This document shows positions 6,610 through 10,176 of a stretch of 10,176 bases of DNA, in pieces (within the stretch, counting starts at the first letter, position 1; the number at the start of each line of letters is the position of its first letter). The stretch comes from Chthoniobacter flavus (GTDB lineage Bacteria; Verrucomicrobiota; Verrucomicrobiia; Chthoniobacterales; DYNR01). Position numbers and translations under genes: made by a program. The notes below the pieces were generated by a model that searched no databases, was not told the origin of the DNA, and was given only the letters and a program-made list of their open reading frames with translations. The stretch lies in the NCBI GenBank assembly GCA_020720945.1, contig DYNR01000067.1:1-10176 (forward strand). Direction: 5' to 3'.

Positions 6610-7659
6610 ATGGATACAGAACAAAAAAACATCGCAAAAATCAGGGAGATCACGCAGACCCAAGCGTGGCGGGGTCGCCTCCTCGCCCAGATCGAATCCC
6701 TCGTCCGCAAGGACTCCAGCGCGGGCAAACCCTTCTGGGAAGCCAAGTTCCGTGACGCTTCGGACAACCTCCTGCTCCGGGCATGGTCGGACTCCCCCGC
6801 CTTCGCCTCCTGCGAATCCCTCAAACCCGGCGACCCCGTCGCCGTTGAAGGCGAGTTTTACCTCAACGCCCCCTACGGCATCGATTCTCGCCGCTGGACG
6901 GTTTCCCCTCTTTCGGAAGAGGAAGCAAACGCGTTTTTTCAAGGCGACGAAGACTCCCGCCTCGCCATCGAAAAGGACTTTTCTTCCATCGAAGAATTCG
7001 TTGCTTCTCTGGCCGACCCCCGACTCAAACTCCTCGCGGAACGCTTCCTCCAACAACACGGAGAACGCTTCCGCCGCACCGCCGCCGCCCGCTCGTTTCA
7101 CCACGCCCGCCGCGGCGGACTCTGCGCCCACACCGCCCAAATGATGCGCTCCGCAAACGCCATCTGCCAAGCTTACCCCCACCTCAACCGCGACCTCCTC
7201 CTCACCGGAACCCTCTTCCACGATTGCGGGAAACTCTGGGAAACTTGCCCCCCTGAACGCGGCTTCGATGTGCCTTTTTTCACTTCGGGCGAACTCCTCG
7301 GCCACATCACCATCGGCATCGAAATCATCAATAAAATCTGGTCTTCTCTCGCCCAGGAAATGGAAAATTGGAAAACCCTCTCCCCGGACTCCGAACGCGT
7401 CCGCCTCCACCTCCTCCACCTGATCGCCTCCCACCACGGCGAACTCCAATTCGGCTCTCCCGTCGAACCCAAAACCCCGGAAGCCACCGCCCTCCATTAC
7501 ATCGACAACTTGGACGCGAAACTGGAAATGTTCCACGATGGCTACAAATCCGCCGCTTTTGTCTCCCCGGAAATCACCGAACGCATCCGCCCCCTCAACC
7601 ACCGCATCCTCACCCCCCTCTCAAAATTCACCCCTCCTCCCGAACCTTCCCATGAATAA
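6610..7659 (+). CDS. YhaM-like OB-fold/HD-domain hydrolase (probable 3'-5' exoribonuclease)
   Basis: A 349-residue protein built like Bacillus YhaM, a metal-dependent 3'-5' exoribonuclease of about 314 residues. Residues 18-100 look like an OB-fold (WRGRLLAQIESL, KPFWEAKFRDASDNLLLRAW, LKPGDPVAVEGEF), a nucleic-acid-binding domain. Residues 160-305 are an HD domain with a full metal-ligand set: FHHARRGGLCAHT (H174), TGTLFHDCGKLWE (H204-D205, K208), TSGELLGHITIG (H232), ASHHGELQFGSP (H275/H276) and HYIDNLDAKLEMF (D302). The SHHGELQFGSP...EA..LHYIDNLDAK block is especially YhaM-like. RNA as substrate is inferred from the family; other HD proteins cleave nucleotides. The ATG at 6610 gives a complete OB-fold. 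Its stop overlaps the next gene's start by 8 nt. The C-terminus (KFTPPPEPSHE) is Pro-rich and probably disordered. Confidence 0.85.
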   Translation: MDTEQKNIAKIREITQTQAWRGRLLAQIESLVRKDSSAGKPFWEAKFRDASDNLLLRAWSDSPAFASCESLKPGDPVAVEGEFYLNAPYGIDSRRWTVSPLSEEEANAFFQGDEDSRLAIEKDFSSIEEFVASLADPRLKLLAERFLQQHGERFRRTAAARSFHHARRGGLCAHTAQMMRSANAICQAYPHLNRDLLLTGTLFHDCGKLWETCPPERGFDVPFFTSGELLGHITIGIEIINKIWSSLAQEMENWKTLSPDSERVRLHLLHLIASHHGELQFGSPVEPKTPEATALHYIDNLDAKLEMFHDGYKSAAFVSPEITERIRPLNHRILTPLSKFTPPPEPSHE

Positions 7660-8842
7660 ACTTCCTGAACCCGCTTCCGTCCTCGACCTCCTCGAAGGAA
7701 TGATCTCCTTCGACACCGTCAACTCCAACATTTCAGGCATCCCCGCACCGGAAAAACCGATGGCTGATGCGATCCGCGCCCTCGCCGCTTCTTGGGGCTT
7801 CACCACCCAAGTCCTGCCTGTCCACGGCGAGCAAGCCAACCTCCTCCTCACCTGCGAAATCGACCCCGAAAAACCATGGCTCTTGCTGGAAAGCCACATG
7901 GACACCGTTTCTGTAAACGGAATGTCGATCGCCCCCTTCACCCCCCACCGCACAGAAACTAGCATCTCGGGCCGCGGTTCTTGCGACACAAAAGCTTCGG
8001 GTGCTGCCATGCTCTGGTCGCTCAAAACGGCTTTTCAAAATGGCACTCTCGCAAACAACACAGCCATGCTCTTTTCCGTGGATGAAGAAGTGGGCAAAAC
8101 GGGAATCGAAACTTTTGTCCGGCACCATCTTCCGACTCTCCCGTGGAAACCGCTCTTGGCTCTGGTGGGCGAACCGACCCGCCTGGCTCCCGTCATCGCA
8201 AACAACGGTGCCGTCCGTTGGAAAATCCTCACTTCGGGCATCGCCGCCCATTCCTCAACCCCCGCCAAAGGCCAGTCGGCAATCTCTGCGATGGTGCGCG
8301 TCATCGACAAACTAGAAAAGGATTACATCCCCCAACTCTCGGCTTTCCACCCGCTCACCGGCAAAGCCCAATGCAGCATCAACCAAATCCACGGGGGCAT
8401 CCAAGCAAACATGATCCCCGACTCTTGCGAGATCGTCATCGACCGCCGCCTGGTTCCAGGGGAAAACCCAAAATCGATCCTCCCCGAAGTCGAAGAGCAT
8501 CTTGACGAACTCCACCGCCGCTTCCCCCTCATCTGGATGGAACAAAAGGACGCTTTTTTTGACCCTCCCCTTGTCCCTCTGCGCCAAGAAGATACCCTCG
8601 CCTTCCTCCGTCCCTCCTTGGAAAAACTGGGGCTCTCCTGCGAACCACAAGGTGTCCCCTACGGCACGGATGCCGCAAACCTCGCCACCGCCGGCATCCC
8701 TGCCATCGTGATCGGCCCCGGCGACATCGCGCAAGCCCACACGCGGGACGAATGGGTTTCCATCGCCGAAGTGGAACGCGCCGTTTCTCTCTTCTCTTCG
8801 CTCCTAGAAACCCCGCTCTTCGCCCCGCTCCCAACAGTCTAA
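7652..8842 (+). CDS. M20-family metallopeptidase/deacylase (ArgE/DapE/CPG2 type)
   Basis: A 396-residue cytoplasmic hydrolase with a complete M20 dizinc site: H82 and D84 in SHMDTV, bridging D112 in GRGSCDTKAS, catalytic E145 and ligand E146 in DEEVG, E174 in GEPT, and H363 in QAHTRDEWVS. The dimerisation insert includes NNGAVRWKI and SGIAAHSSTPAKGQSAI, typical of the family. Members include acetylornithine deacetylase, succinyl-diaminopimelate desuccinylase, carboxypeptidase G2 and dipeptidases. GRGSCDTK and the overall length fit the ArgE/CPG2 side, but no arg or dap gene is nearby, so the substrate is left open. The frame extends upstream to 7538 inside the HD gene. ATG 7652 is preferred because LLEGMISFDTVNS then begins in the usual place. 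The sequence ATGAATAA joins this start to the HD stop, which suggests translational coupling. Confidence 0.88.
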   Translation: MNKLPEPASVLDLLEGMISFDTVNSNISGIPAPEKPMADAIRALAASWGFTTQVLPVHGEQANLLLTCEIDPEKPWLLLESHMDTVSVNGMSIAPFTPHRTETSISGRGSCDTKASGAAMLWSLKTAFQNGTLANNTAMLFSVDEEVGKTGIETFVRHHLPTLPWKPLLALVGEPTRLAPVIANNGAVRWKILTSGIAAHSSTPAKGQSAISAMVRVIDKLEKDYIPQLSAFHPLTGKAQCSINQIHGGIQANMIPDSCEIVIDRRLVPGENPKSILPEVEEHLDELHRRFPLIWMEQKDAFFDPPLVPLRQEDTLAFLRPSLEKLGLSCEPQGVPYGTDAANLATAGIPAIVIGPGDIAQAHTRDEWVSIAEVERAVSLFSSLLETPLFAPLPTV

Positions 8843-8863
8843 CAACCTAACTCCTTTGTCCTC

Positions 8864-10171
8864 ATGGACTTTTCCTGCGACCCCGATTCCCTTGCTCGCT
8901 GGGACTCCGAACACTCTTGGCACCCGTTCACCCCGATGCAAGACTGGTGCGCAACGGAACCCGTCGTCTTGACCGAGGGGCACGGCGCGGTGCTCAAAGA
9001 TTCTCGGGGACGCGAATACCTCGACGGCAACAGCTCGATCTGGACAAACCTCCACGGCCACAACCACCCAAAAATCAATGCCGCCATCCGCGCCCAACTC
9101 GACCGCGTCGCCCATGTCTCCTACCTCGGAACCGCCAATGCCCCCGCCTCTGCCTTAGCAAAAAAACTCTGCTCGCTCTTCCCAAAAAACTCGCTCGAAA
9201 GGGTCTTTTTTTCGGACAACGGCTCGACGGCAATCGAAGCTGCCATCAAAATGGCTGCACAGTTCTGGCAACAAAACGGCTACCCCGACCGCTCCCTTTT
9301 TGTCGCTTTTGATCAAGCCTACCACGGGGATACCGCAGGTGCCGCCAGCTTGGGAGGCGTCCCTCTCTTTCACGACCGCTTTTCCTCCTATCACTTCCCT
9401 GTTTTACGCGTCCGCTCGCTGGAAGAACTCGCCACCCTCCCCGCCCTCGCACAAGGCCGCATCGCGGGAGTGGTCATCGAACCCCTTGTCCAAGGGGTCA
9501 ACCGCATCCACCTTTGGCCGAAAGGAATGCTCCACAAACTCCGCTCGCTCTGCGATGCCTCCGACACCTTCCTCATCTTGGATGAAGTTTTTACTGGCTT
9601 CGGCAGAACCGGCAAAATGTTTGCCTGCCAACACGAAGAGGTCATCCCGGATTTTCTCTGCCTCGCAAAAGGCATCACAGGCGGCTACCTCCCTCTTGCC
9701 GCAACCCTCACCACCCAGCGAGTCTTCAACGGATTTTTGGGCGAACCCTCGGAAAACAAAACTTTTTTCTACGGCCACAGCTACACGGCAAACCCCCTCG
9801 GTTGCGCCGCCGCTCTCGCAAACCTCGCCATTTTTGAAGAAGAAAACACCCTCGCCACCATCGCGGAAAAATCCCGCATCCTTGCCGACCTCCTCGCAAA
9901 TCTCGCTTCGGATTGCCCCCATGTCGCCGCCACCCGCCAACTCGGCCTGATCGCCGGCATCGACCTCGCCCAACCCGACTCTCGCCCTTTTCCCCCCGAA
10001 AAACGAATGGGCTTCCGCACCTGCCTCGAAGCCAGAAAACACGGTCTCCTCACCCGCAATATCGGCGACACAATCACCCTCATCCCCCCCTACTGCTCCA
10101 CCCCCGACCAGCTTTCAAAAATGCTCCTCGCCATCCGCAAAGGAATATCCGATGCCTTAAAAACACCCTGA
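8864..10171 (+). CDS. bioA: Adenosylmethionine-8-amino-7-oxononanoate aminotransferase
   Basis: A 435-residue class-III, PLP-dependent aminotransferase that makes 7,8-diaminononanoate from 8-amino-7-oxononanoate (KAPA) in biotin synthesis. It has HPFTPMQDW at 20-28, DGNSSIWTNLHGHNHP, the phosphate-binding SDNGSTAIEAA, YHGDT (Y153), ILDEVFTGFGRTGK (D240), the PLP lysine K269 in CLAKGITGGYLPL, FYGHSYTANPLGCAAA and the KAPA-binding arginine R398. BioA is favoured over other class-III enzymes by the HPFT...HGHNHP and GHSYTANPLGC blocks. The ITGGYLP, GHSYT and RQLGLIAG segments are closer to B. subtilis BioA (BioK), which uses lysine as amino donor, than to E. coli BioA, which uses SAM; F22 replaces E. 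coli Y17. It starts 21 bp after the M20 gene and ends 5 bp before the window edge. No other bio gene is visible, so neighbours beyond the edge may be bioD, bioF or bioB. Confidence 0.94.
   Translation: MDFSCDPDSLARWDSEHSWHPFTPMQDWCATEPVVLTEGHGAVLKDSRGREYLDGNSSIWTNLHGHNHPKINAAIRAQLDRVAHVSYLGTANAPASALAKKLCSLFPKNSLERVFFSDNGSTAIEAAIKMAAQFWQQNGYPDRSLFVAFDQAYHGDTAGAASLGGVPLFHDRFSSYHFPVLRVRSLEELATLPALAQGRIAGVVIEPLVQGVNRIHLWPKGMLHKLRSLCDASDTFLILDEVFTGFGRTGKMFACQHEEVIPDFLCLAKGITGGYLPLAATLTTQRVFNGFLGEPSENKTFFYGHSYTANPLGCAAALANLAIFEEENTLATIAEKSRILADLLANLASDCPHVAATRQLGLIAGIDLAQPDSRPFPPEKRMGFRTCLEARKHGLLTRNIGDTITLIPPYCSTPDQLSKMLLAIRKGISDALKTP
9481..9498. repeat. Perfect 8-bp inverted repeat inside bioA
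   Basis: ACCCCTTG (9481-9488) and CAAGGGGT (9491-9498) are exact reverse complements separated by TC. The palindrome lies in codons for E-P-L-V-Q-G-V, a conserved part of the enzyme (compare IEPIVQG in E. coli), so protein constraint may explain it by chance. No T run follows. Confidence 0.5.
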
Positions 10172-10176
10172 ATCCC

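Noticed and set aside
6411..6755. 114-codon + frame beginning in the triple-hairpin element
   Set aside because: It runs through the repeat and the pyrimidine tract and ends out of frame in the HD gene. This is the kind of spurious peptide such repeats produce.
6539..7144. 201-codon + frame starting in the polypyrimidine tract
   Set aside because: It is off-frame over the HD gene, rich in Ser, Pro and Thr, with no domain.
6583..7602. Long open frame (339 codons) on the minus strand
   Set aside because: It is antisense to the HD-domain gene, whose motifs are clear on the + strand. Its composition (very rich in E, G, A, V, F) is what the C-rich coding strand gives when read in reverse.
7538..7651. 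Upstream extension of the M20 gene
   Set aside because: The added 38 residues are Ser/Pro-rich off-frame readings of the HD gene; ATG 7652 gives the family length.
9404..10042. 212-codon frame on the minus strand
   Set aside because: It is a shadow of bioA with a low-complexity composition and no motif.

Overview
The window is a compact block of eight housekeeping genes, all on the + strand. In order they are yajC, a fused secDF, aroC, a CvpA-like membrane protein gene, gatB, a YhaM-like OB-fold/HD hydrolase gene, an M20-family metallopeptidase gene and bioA. The DNA looks moderately GC-rich (about 57-65% in two lines counted by hand). The best guess for the source is Verrucomicrobiota. That rests on a single-chain SecDF directly after yajC, a YhaM-like protein outside Firmicutes, and a structured intergenic repeat whose spurious translation (CGDLSPLW) I recall from verrucomicrobial genomes. 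The phylum is inferred with moderate confidence and needs a marker-gene tree.

Layout: 1-163 is a C-rich, almost G-free leader. yajC (164-499) and secDF (579-2909) encode the accessory part of the Sec translocase. aroC (2930-4033), the CvpA-like gene (4048-4890) and gatB (4918-6372) follow with gaps of only 14-27 bp, so 164-6372 may be one transcription unit. The only long non-coding stretch (6373-6609) holds three consecutive hairpins followed by a pyrimidine-only tract. The second cluster is the HD protein (6610-7659), the M20 peptidase (7652-8842, overlapping by 8 nt) and bioA (8864-10171).

Functionally the genes serve protein export (YajC, SecDF), aromatic amino acid synthesis (AroC), tRNA-dependent amidation for Gln-tRNA/Asn-tRNA (GatB), probable RNA 3'-end processing (HD protein), deacylation or peptide hydrolysis (M20) and biotin synthesis (BioA). 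They do not form one pathway.

I see no phage, insertion sequence, CRISPR array, tRNA, rRNA or defence system. The most notable points are: no gene has a Shine-Dalgarno sequence, and starts are preceded instead by pyrimidine-rich, G-poor leaders; the structured intergenic repeat; a CvpA-like protein with a duplicated C-terminal motif; an extra N-terminal membrane segment on SecDF; and a BioA that resembles the Bacillus lysine-using form more than the E. coli SAM-using form.
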